Origin: Pycnococcus provasolii
Lineage: Eukaryota > Chlorophyta > Pseudoscourfieldiophyceae > Pseudoscourfieldiales
NCBI GenBank assembly: GCA_049487715.1
Contig: CP150556.1
Location: forward strand, 558,001 to 622,000
Direction: 5' to 3'
DNA length: 64,000 nucleotides
Numbering within the stretch: the stretch's first letter is position 1; each line of letters starts with the position of its first letter. A program made the position numbers and the translations under genes. Shown here in pieces: positions 55,340 through 64,000 of the stretch. The notes beneath the pieces are model-generated. The model saw only the letters and a list, made by a program, of their open reading frames with translations. It made no database searches and was not told the DNA's origin.

Positions 55340-57901
55340 ATGGCGGGTGTTTCTTTTGTCTTCTTTTTCGTGCTCCTCGTCTCTCTCTTGGTGGCGTCAC
55401 CACAGGGGGATGGTGGTGTCTCCGCCCGTCCCTCGTACTCCAATGGAGGCGGTGCTCACACCACCAACTATTGGCAGCAGCAGGCCTCGTCGTCGTCATC
55501 GCCGATGCGTGCGAATCGAAGGTGGATACAGGAGGGATTTCCTGAGATGATGATGCCTCATGATCATGATCATGATCATGATCATGCGGTGATGAGATCA
55601 CCGCCGCCTGATGTACAGCTGATTAGTACCACCAGCGACGACGACAACAACGCAGCAGCAGGGTCGCAGCAGCCGCCAGCACCACCAGTCGTCCTTGGCG
55701 GTGACTTCGACGAATCAACGTATCCTGTCAGCACGAGCCCGATCATGATGGACGCGGCATCCTCGGTACCCTGGAACCTAGGATTCCGCTCGGAAGCATC
55801 GGACACGCCAGAAAAGCCGATGCTCCTCGACACATCCTCACCACTTCTTGGAAGTCTTACGGCAGGAGAAAGGCGATACTTTGAGATCAACACAACAAAC
55901 AAAGACGTGCTGATCATCCTCGAGTCTATAGGCGGTGGTGACATCGATGTCTACTGTACGCCCGCGGACGGTTTGCTTGGTTTGATGAAGCCGTCACCGT
56001 CCTTCTCCGTTTGGAAGTCCGAGCACGGTGCAGGACACGACCATGTCTTCATCGGGCGTCGTGACAGCTTCTATTCCACAACGGTGAACTGCGTGCTTGC
56101 CGCCTTCACGTCGTCAGATTTCAGCCTCACCGTAGAACTTACGGAAGGTGAGCGCAACGCCAATTCTTCGACTATCGCTGCGATGAATGACGTCTTCCGC
56201 GATTGCTGCACGGAGTCGCCGATGTCCTGCATGCTGTGGAAGGAAACGGCGATGTCGATCGATGCGGTGATGCCGGCATCCGCGCTGTGTCATATGGATG
56301 GCGTCGCACTCTGCGATGCCAGTGGCGGTGTCACGCACCTAGACCTGAGCAACTTCGACATGAGATGTGATGCAGGCGGCTCCTTGAAGGATGCACTCGG
56401 TAGCATGCAAACTTCGCTCGTGCGTCTCGACATCTCGGGCAATCCATCCTTGACTGGTGACATTGGTCAGGTGCTCACCGCGATTCGTGGAGCACCACTC
56501 CAAAGTCTTGATGCGAGCAAGACGTCTTTGAAAGGCACGATTGATTCGAACGAGCTCTTCTGCGAAGGAGGCGGCGATTCTCGTCTATCATCCCTTCACT
56601 CACTCTCGCTGGAACCAATTCATGATGAAGAAGATGATCACAATCATGAAGATGGCCACGAGATTACGATGACTTTTCCGGCGTGCCTCCTTCGCTCTTC
56701 GCTCGTGGAGCTGGTTGTCAGGCACGTCGACGTTCCCAGCGGAAAACTTTTCGACGCTTCGTCCACGACGGATCTGCCCCAAAACAATCTCACAACACTT
56801 GTGTGCGAGGACTGCAATTTGAAGGGATCTCTTCCGGAGAGCGTGTTCACTGCATCGCCTAAGCTCATGATCATCAACCTTGAGAACAACGAATTGACAG
56901 GAGAAATGCCCGAGCTCGCGGCGGAGTCGCCCATCGTCAGCATAGAACTAGATGACAACCAGTTCGCAGGACGTCTGCCAGCGAACTACGTGAACGCCAA
57001 GGACATTGGGCATATCAGCGTGTCCAACAATCGCCTCACAGCACTTCCGATGGATCTCGATGTTCCATCACCACCTGCAAAACTTTCCCTCTTCATGGCT
57101 AGCAACAACAGCATCAGCGGTTCAGTCCCCAGCTGGCTTGTGATGGCACCGGAACTCATGGTCCTGGATCTCGGAGCCAATGAGCTTTCTGGAACTCTTC
57201 CCACGCAGGACAACCTCTTCCCTACTGCACGCATCGTAATCCTCGCCAACAACACGTTGAGCGGAGAATTGCCAGATGCGTTCCAGGACAGCTCTCTGTT
57301 CTCTTCACGCATTGTCACGATGGGTCCTTTCGCTCTGAAGCACGTGCTCGACTTAACGAACAACGCCCTCAGCGGAAGGCTTCCCGTCTGGCTTGCGGAG
57401 ATCCGTGCTCCTCCGCATCTCGACGTGAAGCTGTCAGGAAACTACTGGAGTGACTGTGAAGGTGAAGACGATCGCGAGATGCAGCTGTCTCTTGCCGCTT
57501 TTGGGTGGACTGGCGCGTGCATCAAATTGGATATGGATGGCCTGCACACGCATTCGACAGATGGTCCTACCGACATCCAAACAACCGTGGATCTTCCTCC
57601 TGCTGCTGGTGCTCAAGAGGAGATTCTTTCTGTTAAGGTGGAGCAAGAAGAACCGTCACGAGGTGGTGTGGAGGAGGAGACGACGACGACGACGACGACG
57701 AACGCTGTGACAACTGAGGAAACGACGACGACGACTCAGAAAAGTCGCGCGGGCATGATTGGCTTGAACGCCTTTCTGGGCACCGTGCTCGCTCTAAGCG
57801 TCGTGGCTGTAGTCATCTTGGCTGTCCGTCACACCAGGATGAAACGACGCAAGGAAGCTGCAAGGCGATTTGTGGCAGAAATGCCGAACGTCAACGTGTA
57901 G
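55340..57901 (+). CDS. LRR receptor-like membrane protein without kinase
   Basis: 853 residues from ATG 55340. Signal peptide: VSFVFFFVLLVSLLVASPQG. A His-Asp run (HDHDHDHDHAV) comes from a GATCAT hexamer repeat near 55560. Leucine-rich repeats fill about residues 320-720 in two blocks (THLDLSNFDMRCD; LVRLDISGNPSLTGDIGQVL; LMIINLENNELTGEMPELAA; MVLDLGANELSGTLPTQDNL), the plant-type xxLxGxIP form. A Thr/Glu-rich stalk leads to a transmembrane helix at about 806-829 (NAFLGTVLALSVVAVVILAV) and a short basic tail. This is the layout of plant LRR receptor-like proteins, which need a partner kinase. The ligand is unknown. Confidence 0.9.
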   Translation: MAGVSFVFFFVLLVSLLVASPQGDGGVSARPSYSNGGGAHTTNYWQQQASSSSSPMRANRRWIQEGFPEMMMPHDHDHDHDHAVMRSPPPDVQLISTTSDDDNNAAAGSQQPPAPPVVLGGDFDESTYPVSTSPIMMDAASSVPWNLGFRSEASDTPEKPMLLDTSSPLLGSLTAGERRYFEINTTNKDVLIILESIGGGDIDVYCTPADGLLGLMKPSPSFSVWKSEHGAGHDHVFIGRRDSFYSTTVNCVLAAFTSSDFSLTVELTEGERNANSSTIAAMNDVFRDCCTESPMSCMLWKETAMSIDAVMPASALCHMDGVALCDASGGVTHLDLSNFDMRCDAGGSLKDALGSMQTSLVRLDISGNPSLTGDIGQVLTAIRGAPLQSLDASKTSLKGTIDSNELFCEGGGDSRLSSLHSLSLEPIHDEEDDHNHEDGHEITMTFPACLLRSSLVELVVRHVDVPSGKLFDASSTTDLPQNNLTTLVCEDCNLKGSLPESVFTASPKLMIINLENNELTGEMPELAAESPIVSIELDDNQFAGRLPANYVNAKDIGHISVSNNRLTALPMDLDVPSPPAKLSLFMASNNSISGSVPSWLVMAPELMVLDLGANELSGTLPTQDNLFPTARIVILANNTLSGELPDAFQDSSLFSSRIVTMGPFALKHVLDLTNNALSGRLPVWLAEIRAPPHLDVKLSGNYWSDCEGEDDREMQLSLAAFGWTGACIKLDMDGLHTHSTDGPTDIQTTVDLPPAAGAQEEILSVKVEQEEPSRGGVEEETTTTTTTNAVTTEETTTTTQKSRAGMIGLNAFLGTVLALSVVAVVILAVRHTRMKRRKEAARRFVAEMPNVNV

Positions 57902-58011
57902 AGAGTGTGTGGAGCTGGGAGCCTGGGTCAAGAAGAGAAGTGCAATTGTTGCAACCATTAAAGCAAAAGATTTTGAAACAAATATATTTCACTCACTTAC
58001 TTCAATTTACG

Positions 58012-61000
58012 TTATTTTGACGCAGTAATTTCTGCGGACATCATCTCCACCTCCGTATCCAACTCACTGTACAATTCCTGGAGCTCCTTGATTCTTTCGT
58101 CATCCGCGTCCCAGAATCCTCGCCCATGAAGCTCCAGCATTCTCCTAACAACATTCTTGAAAGCCTCCGGGTTCGCCTCGCGCAACTTCTCACGCATCGC
58201 CTCATCCGCGACGTACGTCTCGAAGCTCTGGTCGTACACAAAGTCGTCCTGGAATCCTGCGGTTCCTGCCCAGCCAACCATCGCCGTGAAGCGCTGGGAT
58301 ATTTCGAAAGCTCCCCCGGAGCCCTGCTCGCTCATCGCCTCCGCCCATCGTGGATTGAGGAGTCGTGTGCGGTATTCCATTCTCAACGTCTCGTCGAGCT
58401 CCTTCGGATCGTCGTCGCCAAACGTCTCCACAATGCTGCAACCCACCTTAGATGGATCCGCGCCAGACTTCGCCTTGGCTGAGCGCGCCGCGCTGAGCAA
58501 AGCGCCGGTGTTCGCGTAGTACTCCTGGATGTCCGTCAGGCCGTACTCCACGGAGTCGATCGCCTGCACAACGCGATCTGTGGTCGCGAGCAGAGAGTTG
58601 AGAACCTCCGGCCTCGCCTCGCCTCGCTCACCGCCGCGCCCGTAGCTGAATGAATTGCGATTTACCCACGTGTCGCCAAGCTCGTCTCCCGACGTCCAGT
58701 TCCCAGCACCAACGCGCTCGTTCACCATGCTGCCGTAGTCACCCGCGGGATTCGAAAACAGACGCGCGGTCCCCCTCTCGATGCCCTGGGCCTCCATCGC
58801 CCTTGTGTGCTTTCGGATGAAGTTCCGCTCCTCCGGCTCGTCTGCTGCCGCGGCGCGCTCGAACAGATCGTCGAGCAGACTGACGACATTCGCGAACGTG
58901 TCTCTGAAAATGCCGGACATGTTGCACAGAACGTCCACACGAGGCCGTCCTGGTGGCTGCAGCTCGTCGAGCGGGATCAGCTCGAAACGCGCAACACGGC
59001 CCGTACCCTCTGCTACCGCACGCGCTCCTACGAGCTCTAGTGCCACGGCGACGCTCTCACCCTTCGTCTTGATCGCGTCGAGACCCCAGAGATTCACGCT
59101 CACCGTCTCGGGGTACACGCCGTCGTTGTCAGCCACGTGCTTCGCCAAGATAGCCCGCGCCACCGCGCCGCCTCGCGTCGTCGCGGAGGCGCTCGGCATG
59201 CGGTATGGGTCAAGTGCGTGGACGTTGCGTCCCGTGGGGAGCACACCCGGTCCGTCGCGGAGCAGGTCGCCACCCGTCGCGGGGGGCACAAATTCGCCAT
59301 TCAGTGCACGGACCACACCATCGAGTTCCTCCGGAGTGCGCTCGAGCAGCTGCTTGATTTCAATCGCCTCGCGAAGTTTCGCCTCGTTCTCAGCGGGGAA
59401 GGCGAGCGACTCACCACCGACCTCCACCTTGCCAGCACACACCGCGGCCACCGCCTCCGTGGAAAGCGAGTCGCCAAAGTACGCCTCGAGGTACGACACA
59501 AGCACGCCCTCCGTGGGTTTCTGGCCGAGGGTATGGAGTCCAGATGAGAACAGGCGCTGCTCGAGAATGCTGAGGTAGCCGTAAACGTCGTCGGCGTACC
59601 GATCGAAGAGCTCGGGGGAGGTGGACTGCACATCCTCTGCATCTCCCGGGAAGGGAACGTCTGAGGTGAGACCTGCTTTTTCAATCGCTTGCATAATCTG
59701 CTCGCGGAGCGCGAGTCTCACGTCCGCAACGTCAGCGCCCTGCGCCTCACGATATTCGGTGAGCACGGCGCGCGCCTCAGTCAGCGCTGCGTACAGCCCC
59801 GAGCGACCGTACGGGGGCACGTTGTAGCTGACTAACGTTCCGTAGCCGCGTCGCTTCGCCACAACACTCTCGCTCGGATTATTCGCGGCGTAGACGTAGA
59901 CGTTCGGTAAGTCAGCAAGGAGTGTATCGCTCCAGCTGTCGTACCCGGTATTGCCCAGCGGGCTACCTGGCAGCCACTCGACAGTGCCGTGCATACCCAT
60001 GTGTAGCACGGCATCCGCCTCGTAATCTTCCGAGAGCCACTTGTAGAACGCCGCGTACTGCGGATGCGGCGTGAGGTCGCGCTCGAATAAGAGGCGCATG
60101 GGATCTCCCTCAACGCCGAGCGCTGGCTGCACGCCAAAGAACACATTGCCGCACTGCACGCCAGCCACGACGAATCCCGACCCGTCCTGCGCGGTTTTGA
60201 TGCCACGATACGCACGAAGATCGCCCCAGGCACTCTGCATGTTCCTGACCATGAGATCACTGGACGGCAGGAAGGGCAGAGGTCCCCACTCCGTTGGTCC
60301 ATATGATTCGGGAAAGGAGAGCCACTCCTTGAGCAGCGACGGCGACACGACGGTGCCACCCGCCGAGGCAGTATTCGAGGACCCAATCGCCTTTTCAACC
60401 GCCTTCGATGCAGCTCCCATGCCTCGCGCCGCGGCAACCTCGCCCTCGAGCTGACGGAGAACCTCGACGATCGACTCACCCGTTGGCAGGCTGCTGCGAT
60501 CTCCATCATTCGAAAGCTGGTAGCCCTCGTCCGCAAGGCGCGCGATCATCGCGTCAAGACTATTGGGCACATTCAGCAGCGCGGCTGTCCCTGTGGCGCC
60601 CACGCCCGGTGGAAATCCGTACAGGATGACCGCGATGCGCTTTTCGCTCTCCGGCTTGCGTCGCAGTGACACCCACTTTTTCAGGCGCCTGGCTAACGCA
60701 ACGACGCGCTCCTCGGCGAGGAAGATGTCGTCGCCCACCAGCCCACCGAGCGTCACGGTGTCTATTGCTCCGTCAAGCTCGGGCAGAGAGTACAGCACGA
60801 CCGACTGCAGGCCGGCAATGCCGTCGCGAGCCCAGCTTGCCATGTCCTGTATGAGGAGCGGTGCGGCAACAACGTACGGAACGTTCTTGGATTGCAGGAT
60901 GGTTGACGCGATGTCTTGCTGCCTTCCAGCCTCCATGGTTCCCGCTGGGCCCCCGACGAGGGGGAAGCCGATCGTGCTGACGATCGCGTCCACCATAATT

Positions 61001-62553
61001 TGCTTGCTCTGATCTAGCTTCGATGATCCCACTTGCTGGATTTCATGCTCGGTTGTGAACAGATCGCGCACGACGGTGTGCGCCTCGACGCCATTAATAA
61101 ACACGGGAACTGGCAGCAGATCTTCGCACTCGAGACGACGAATGAGCTGATCGATGTACGGCTGATTGGTGATGACGTGCTTGCGGTAGAGCAGCATACC
61201 CACGACGGTTTTCGCGGCGTTCGGTTTTTGTTGTCTGTACCACGTCATGTAGTCTGGCAGCGACGTGAAATATCGCTTGTCGTAGTCGGGATGGTACACA
61301 CCCAAAGCGGGCGTCTCTATGAGTTTCTGTGGCTTGAGGCGTTGCGAAGACGACTCATCGAGCAGGTATTCTTTTGCGAGCGTCAAAAATGCCTGCTCGA
61401 CATTGTGCTTGCCAGCCTGATTCCAGTATGCGTAAATTTGCAGCCAGTTGCGCAGGTCGCGCGCCTTCTCTCCGGGAACGAAGCGCAGAAGTGCCGGCCC
61501 AATCTTCAGGAAAGACAGATAACCGACAAGCTTGTCCTCTTCGCGGTTCGAGCCGAACTTGGACAAGATTGCCTTGACCGCGGGCGGCGGACCAGCCTTC
61601 TTGCCGTCTTTAGGTGGCTTCATGGTAAACGTGCCAATGCGTGTGCTGCTCATCAGCTCGAGAGCGGACTCGAATACCAGTCGAGTTGGTATATCTTTAA
61701 TTCGCGCGTTGAGCCACTCCACCTGATCGTAGTCGAATAGCAAGGACATGAACACCGCGTTGGCTTGTGCTAGTGCCGATTCGACAGCCTCTGGGTTGCT
61801 CTCGATGTCTCGGTCGCTGAAGACTTTTATGGAGACAGATTTTGGCAGGTTGAGCGAGTTGTACAGCGAGACGTTGAACGACTCGAAGCCTGTAATGAGA
61901 ACGACGTTTGCTGCTGGTGCTGCTGTTGTCGCGGGTTCTTTTTCTTCGTCTTCGTCTTCTGCAAGCGCCAGAACCTGGCGGGCGTCGGCGTTTTGTATGT
62001 GCTTCTCTAATTTGGCACGAGCTCGATCGAGAAGCAGGCGTGTTGACGCGGCGTCGCGTTGAAATGCCGTCCACTCCGGTTTGGTTTCTGCGCTTTGCAT
62101 AATTTTTGAGAAGGTTTCTCCGTCTTCTTCCAGAGCGAGTCGCTTGAAGGCCGCCTCGTCGTTGATGCGTTCGTCGATTGTCGAGAAGAAGTTTGAGTAG
62201 GCATCGTCAAGTGATGTTTGCAGTGAGGAGACTTCGTTTGCTAGCCTGAGACGCTCCTCCTCCTGCGCCGAAGCGTCGGCGGATGCGTCGTCATCATCCG
62301 GGTTCATCGCGAGGATCTCCGCAGAGAACTGCTCCGCGGGCGAAGAAGATGACGCGGATGCCGAGGAGGACGAAGCATAGGTGCGAGTGGGCCTTCTTCC
62401 TCCGCTATCAGAACTATGAGGAGCAAGGTGAGCACCTAACCCTAACCCAGCAGACCGGTGAGAGTTCTTCTGAGATCGAGCACCATAGACGTTCTGAGCA
62501 CGAGGTTGACGAACGCACGCAATACGCGCAGACATTGACGTCGACGTCGGCAT
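58012..62553 (-). CDS. CHLH: Magnesium chelatase subunit H (plastid)
   Basis: 1,513 residues from ATG 62553, about 100 longer than many ChlH. ChlH binds protoporphyrin IX and, with ATPases ChlI and ChlD, inserts Mg2+ to make Mg-protoporphyrin, the first committed step of chlorophyll synthesis in the plastid. The first about 60 residues are an Arg/Ser-rich transit peptide and an acidic linker follows. Typical ChlH/CobN blocks are present: SLLFDYDQVEWLNARIKDIP, LLYRKHVITNQPYIDQLIRR, VLHMGMHGTVEWLPGSPLGN, NLWGLDAIKTKGESVAVALE, and the C-terminal GTAGFQDDFVYDQSFETYVA. The frame is intact without introns. A CCCTAACCCTAA stretch (about 62435-62448) falls inside the transit-peptide coding sequence. 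Confidence 0.97.
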   Translation of the reverse strand: MPTSTSMSARIACVRQPRAQNVYGARSQKNSHRSAGLGLGAHLAPHSSDSGGRRPTRTYASSSSASASSSSPAEQFSAEILAMNPDDDDASADASAQEEERLRLANEVSSLQTSLDDAYSNFFSTIDERINDEAAFKRLALEEDGETFSKIMQSAETKPEWTAFQRDAASTRLLLDRARAKLEKHIQNADARQVLALAEDEDEEKEPATTAAPAANVVLITGFESFNVSLYNSLNLPKSVSIKVFSDRDIESNPEAVESALAQANAVFMSLLFDYDQVEWLNARIKDIPTRLVFESALELMSSTRIGTFTMKPPKDGKKAGPPPAVKAILSKFGSNREEDKLVGYLSFLKIGPALLRFVPGEKARDLRNWLQIYAYWNQAGKHNVEQAFLTLAKEYLLDESSSQRLKPQKLIETPALGVYHPDYDKRYFTSLPDYMTWYRQQKPNAAKTVVGMLLYRKHVITNQPYIDQLIRRLECEDLLPVPVFINGVEAHTVVRDLFTTEHEIQQVGSSKLDQSKQIMVDAIVSTIGFPLVGGPAGTMEAGRQQDIASTILQSKNVPYVVAAPLLIQDMASWARDGIAGLQSVVLYSLPELDGAIDTVTLGGLVGDDIFLAEERVVALARRLKKWVSLRRKPESEKRIAVILYGFPPGVGATGTAALLNVPNSLDAMIARLADEGYQLSNDGDRSSLPTGESIVEVLRQLEGEVAAARGMGAASKAVEKAIGSSNTASAGGTVVSPSLLKEWLSFPESYGPTEWGPLPFLPSSDLMVRNMQSAWGDLRAYRGIKTAQDGSGFVVAGVQCGNVFFGVQPALGVEGDPMRLLFERDLTPHPQYAAFYKWLSEDYEADAVLHMGMHGTVEWLPGSPLGNTGYDSWSDTLLADLPNVYVYAANNPSESVVAKRRGYGTLVSYNVPPYGRSGLYAALTEARAVLTEYREAQGADVADVRLALREQIMQAIEKAGLTSDVPFPGDAEDVQSTSPELFDRYADDVYGYLSILEQRLFSSGLHTLGQKPTEGVLVSYLEAYFGDSLSTEAVAAVCAGKVEVGGESLAFPAENEAKLREAIEIKQLLERTPEELDGVVRALNGEFVPPATGGDLLRDGPGVLPTGRNVHALDPYRMPSASATTRGGAVARAILAKHVADNDGVYPETVSVNLWGLDAIKTKGESVAVALELVGARAVAEGTGRVARFELIPLDELQPPGRPRVDVLCNMSGIFRDTFANVVSLLDDLFERAAAADEPEERNFIRKHTRAMEAQGIERGTARLFSNPAGDYGSMVNERVGAGNWTSGDELGDTWVNRNSFSYGRGGERGEARPEVLNSLLATTDRVVQAIDSVEYGLTDIQEYYANTGALLSAARSAKAKSGADPSKVGCSIVETFGDDDPKELDETLRMEYRTRLLNPRWAEAMSEQGSGGAFEISQRFTAMVGWAGTAGFQDDFVYDQSFETYVADEAMREKLREANPEAFKNVVRRMLELHGRGFWDADDERIKELQELYSELDTEVEMMSAEITASK

Positions 62554-62674
62554 GCTAAAGTTTATGCTGAGCGGAATTCGAGGCCTGCTTGCTTCCTTCC
62601 GGGGTGCCGGAAAATCTCAAACCAGGAAATTCTGTGGCTCCTGTCTGTGTCAGCCTCGTTGGGGGAAGGGCTCC

Positions 62675-62692
62675 GGGTTAGGGTTAGGGTTA
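62675..62692. repeat. Interstitial (GGGTTA)3
   Basis: Three perfect telomere-type units in the 177 bp between the ChlH start and the stop of the sulfotransferase gene. Confidence 0.9.
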
Positions 62693-62730
62693 CGGGCTGA
62701 CGGGTTCCTGGAATCTTAGCTGGCATGTTT

Positions 62731-64000
62731 TTACTTCGCGGTTGAGTGACTCAGCGCCGTTTGCGCCACCTTCAGCGCCGCAACTCGCTCACCCTCCGCC
62801 TCTGCTGCCGCTCGACCCAACTGACGCACTAGCACACCGCCTCTATCAAGAACACGGTAGAGCGTGTCCGTGGAGGCGATGCGCTCGTTCAGTAACGCGC
62901 ACGCCGACTCGCTCGCACCCGCGCCGCCGTGCGCGCATCGTGCCAGCTCCGCCGCCCTGTCGCGACGCAGCGCCTCGACGTCGTCAGCCAGGCGGTCGCG
63001 GCCGTACGCGCGCGCGCGCGCGTCCATCGCAGCCGTCGCCGCTTTGTAGAGGCGGCGGTCCTTCGCGTGGAGACGCTCCACCTGCTTCGTCGCGAACGGC
63101 GTCACGTCGCCAACGTGCGCGTCGGCGCCGTGGAACTCCTCCAGCGCCTTCTTGCGCCCCTCCTCGCCGCCGTCGCCGAGCAGGCGCTGGCGGCGGAACG
63201 CCATATCCGCGTATGCACCCAGCTCAGCCTTTCCGTCGGCTGCCCGCCGAAACGGCGGCAGCACGCCGTGCGCCACCAGCCAGGCCCGCAAGAGCACGAT
63301 GCTCTCATCGAACCTCTCGTGCACAACAACAAAACATTCGTCGCTCTCCAGAAGAGACTCAGGCAACGCACGCGCCTGCCGATTCACGAGCGGCTGACTC
63401 GCCATCGGCCAGTCGAAGTCACCCTCCAGCTCATCGACGGATGCGCCCTCATTCTTCGCGAGCCACTCCTCCAGCGTGGAATTCAGGAGACGCGACCATC
63501 CAACAAACTCCCAGTCGCTCAAGAATCGTCGAACAGGGTCACGCACGCTGCTGACGACGAGCGGCGATGAGCCAAGCAGCCTTGTGCCAAACTCCAGCGA
63601 GTGGTTACCCGTGATGTGAGCTAGAAAAACGTCAGGCATCTGACTCACCTTGGCCACGGAAGTTCTCACTTTCAGGTCCGCAGGATCGAGGTAGTCGTAC
63701 TGCGTGCCATTGCCGGTGGGTGCCATCGTTCCCCACAGCGTGAAGTGCTCGACGCGCCGGCTTGGTCGATACACGCGCCGGTTCGTCTTTAGCGCGAGGC
63801 GCGCCAGCACACTCGCCAGAACCGTGGATGCCGTCTTGTGCGTCTTGATGAGCATGATTGGCTTTTTGCGCTCGCTCTCCTCTTCTTCTGCAGCGCAGCT
63901 CTCGTCCTGAACAATCGCCGCCTCTCGACTCAGCGCGTCAATCAGGCGCACGGCATACTTGAGATTGATCGCCTCCGTCTCAAGCGCGGCATGTGCAGCT
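62731..64000 (-). CDS. Carbohydrate sulfotransferase, Gal-3-O-type, partial (N-terminus off the right edge)
   Basis: The frame is open from 62731 to the right edge with no ATG before the edge, so the N-terminus (probably with a Golgi signal anchor) is outside. The PAPS-binding elements are visible: 5'-phosphosulfate loop MLIKTHKTASTVLASVLARL and 3'-phosphate block VVSSVRDPVRRFLSDWEFVG. The latter plus the overall layout fits galactose-3-O-sulfotransferase / heparan-sulfotransferase-like enzymes, which transfer sulfate to sugar hydroxyls in the Golgi. Algae carry many such enzymes for sulfated polysaccharides. The C-terminus is Ala/Arg-rich and coiled. It is transcribed toward ChlH in the same direction. 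Confidence 0.85.
   Translation of the reverse strand, partial: AAHAALETEAINLKYAVRLIDALSREAAIVQDESCAAEEEESERKKPIMLIKTHKTASTVLASVLARLALKTNRRVYRPSRRVEHFTLWGTMAPTGNGTQYDYLDPADLKVRTSVAKVSQMPDVFLAHITGNHSLEFGTRLLGSSPLVVSSVRDPVRRFLSDWEFVGWSRLLNSTLEEWLAKNEGASVDELEGDFDWPMASQPLVNRQARALPESLLESDECFVVVHERFDESIVLLRAWLVAHGVLPPFRRAADGKAELGAYADMAFRRQRLLGDGGEEGRKKALEEFHGADAHVGDVTPFATKQVERLHAKDRRLYKAATAAMDARARAYGRDRLADDVEALRRDRAAELARCAHGGAGASESACALLNERIASTDTLYRVLDRGGVLVRQLGRAAAEAEGERVAALKVAQTALSHSTAK

Overview
The window reads as nuclear DNA of a compact, nearly intron-free green alga, most likely a small marine prasinophyte-type chlorophyte; the species cannot be fixed from the sequence. The evidence is a plastid-targeted Mg-chelatase H subunit (58012-62553), a second plastid protein with a thylakoid-lumen signal (37682-38623), an alpha-tubulin, an F-box protein and other eukaryotic families, nearly all in single long reading frames separated by short gaps. 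No bacterial operon signals, tRNA, rRNA or CRISPR array were seen. Bacterial-type start codons are not credible here, so every CDS was trimmed to an ATG where one exists.

Layout. 1-1379: a WW-domain protein on the minus strand that runs off the left edge. 1558-5954: a complete PIF/Harbinger DNA transposon with TTA target-site duplication, Myb/SANT protein and DDE transposase. 5958-7372: a 1.4 kb geneless stretch with tandem and inverted repeats. 7373-16784: an EF-hand membrane protein, a protein built of 11-residue amphipathic repeats, a damaged ORF, an aldo/keto reductase and a secretory-pathway glycosyltransferase. 17107-24379: F-box protein, OsmC protein, TPR protein and an unplaced His-rich protein. 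24902-29100: an acidic secreted protein, a saposin-fold protein, a MYND zinc finger and a coiled-coil protein. 30139-37575: a giant CABIN1/Hir3-like histone-chaperone scaffold. 37682-43278: lumenal protein, a decayed transposon-like ORF, a TPR protein, a tail-anchored protein and a nucleotide-sugar transporter. 44040-49737: a glycosyltransferase/acetylesterase fusion, a plastid GNAT acetyltransferase and a disordered protein. 50645-64000: alpha-tubulin, a membrane-anchored kelch protein, a Cys-rich secreted protein, an LRR receptor-like protein, ChlH and a carbohydrate sulfotransferase that runs off the right edge.

How the genes relate. There is no single operon-like pathway, but four genes (15066, 42115, 44040, 62731) fit synthesis of modified extracellular polysaccharide: two glycosyltransferases (one fused to a sialate-O-acetylesterase-type domain), a nucleotide-sugar transporter and a sulfotransferase. 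Both glycosyltransferase genes are followed by the same non-coding ~140 bp element (16929-17078 and 45819-45952). Other signals worth attention are a MYND zinc finger lying in frame behind a single TAG (26884-26886), short TTAGGG arrays in five places, in-frame hexanucleotide repeats coding for dipeptide runs in many unrelated genes, and an alpha-tubulin with altered N and C termini preceded by a CAA-rich leader.
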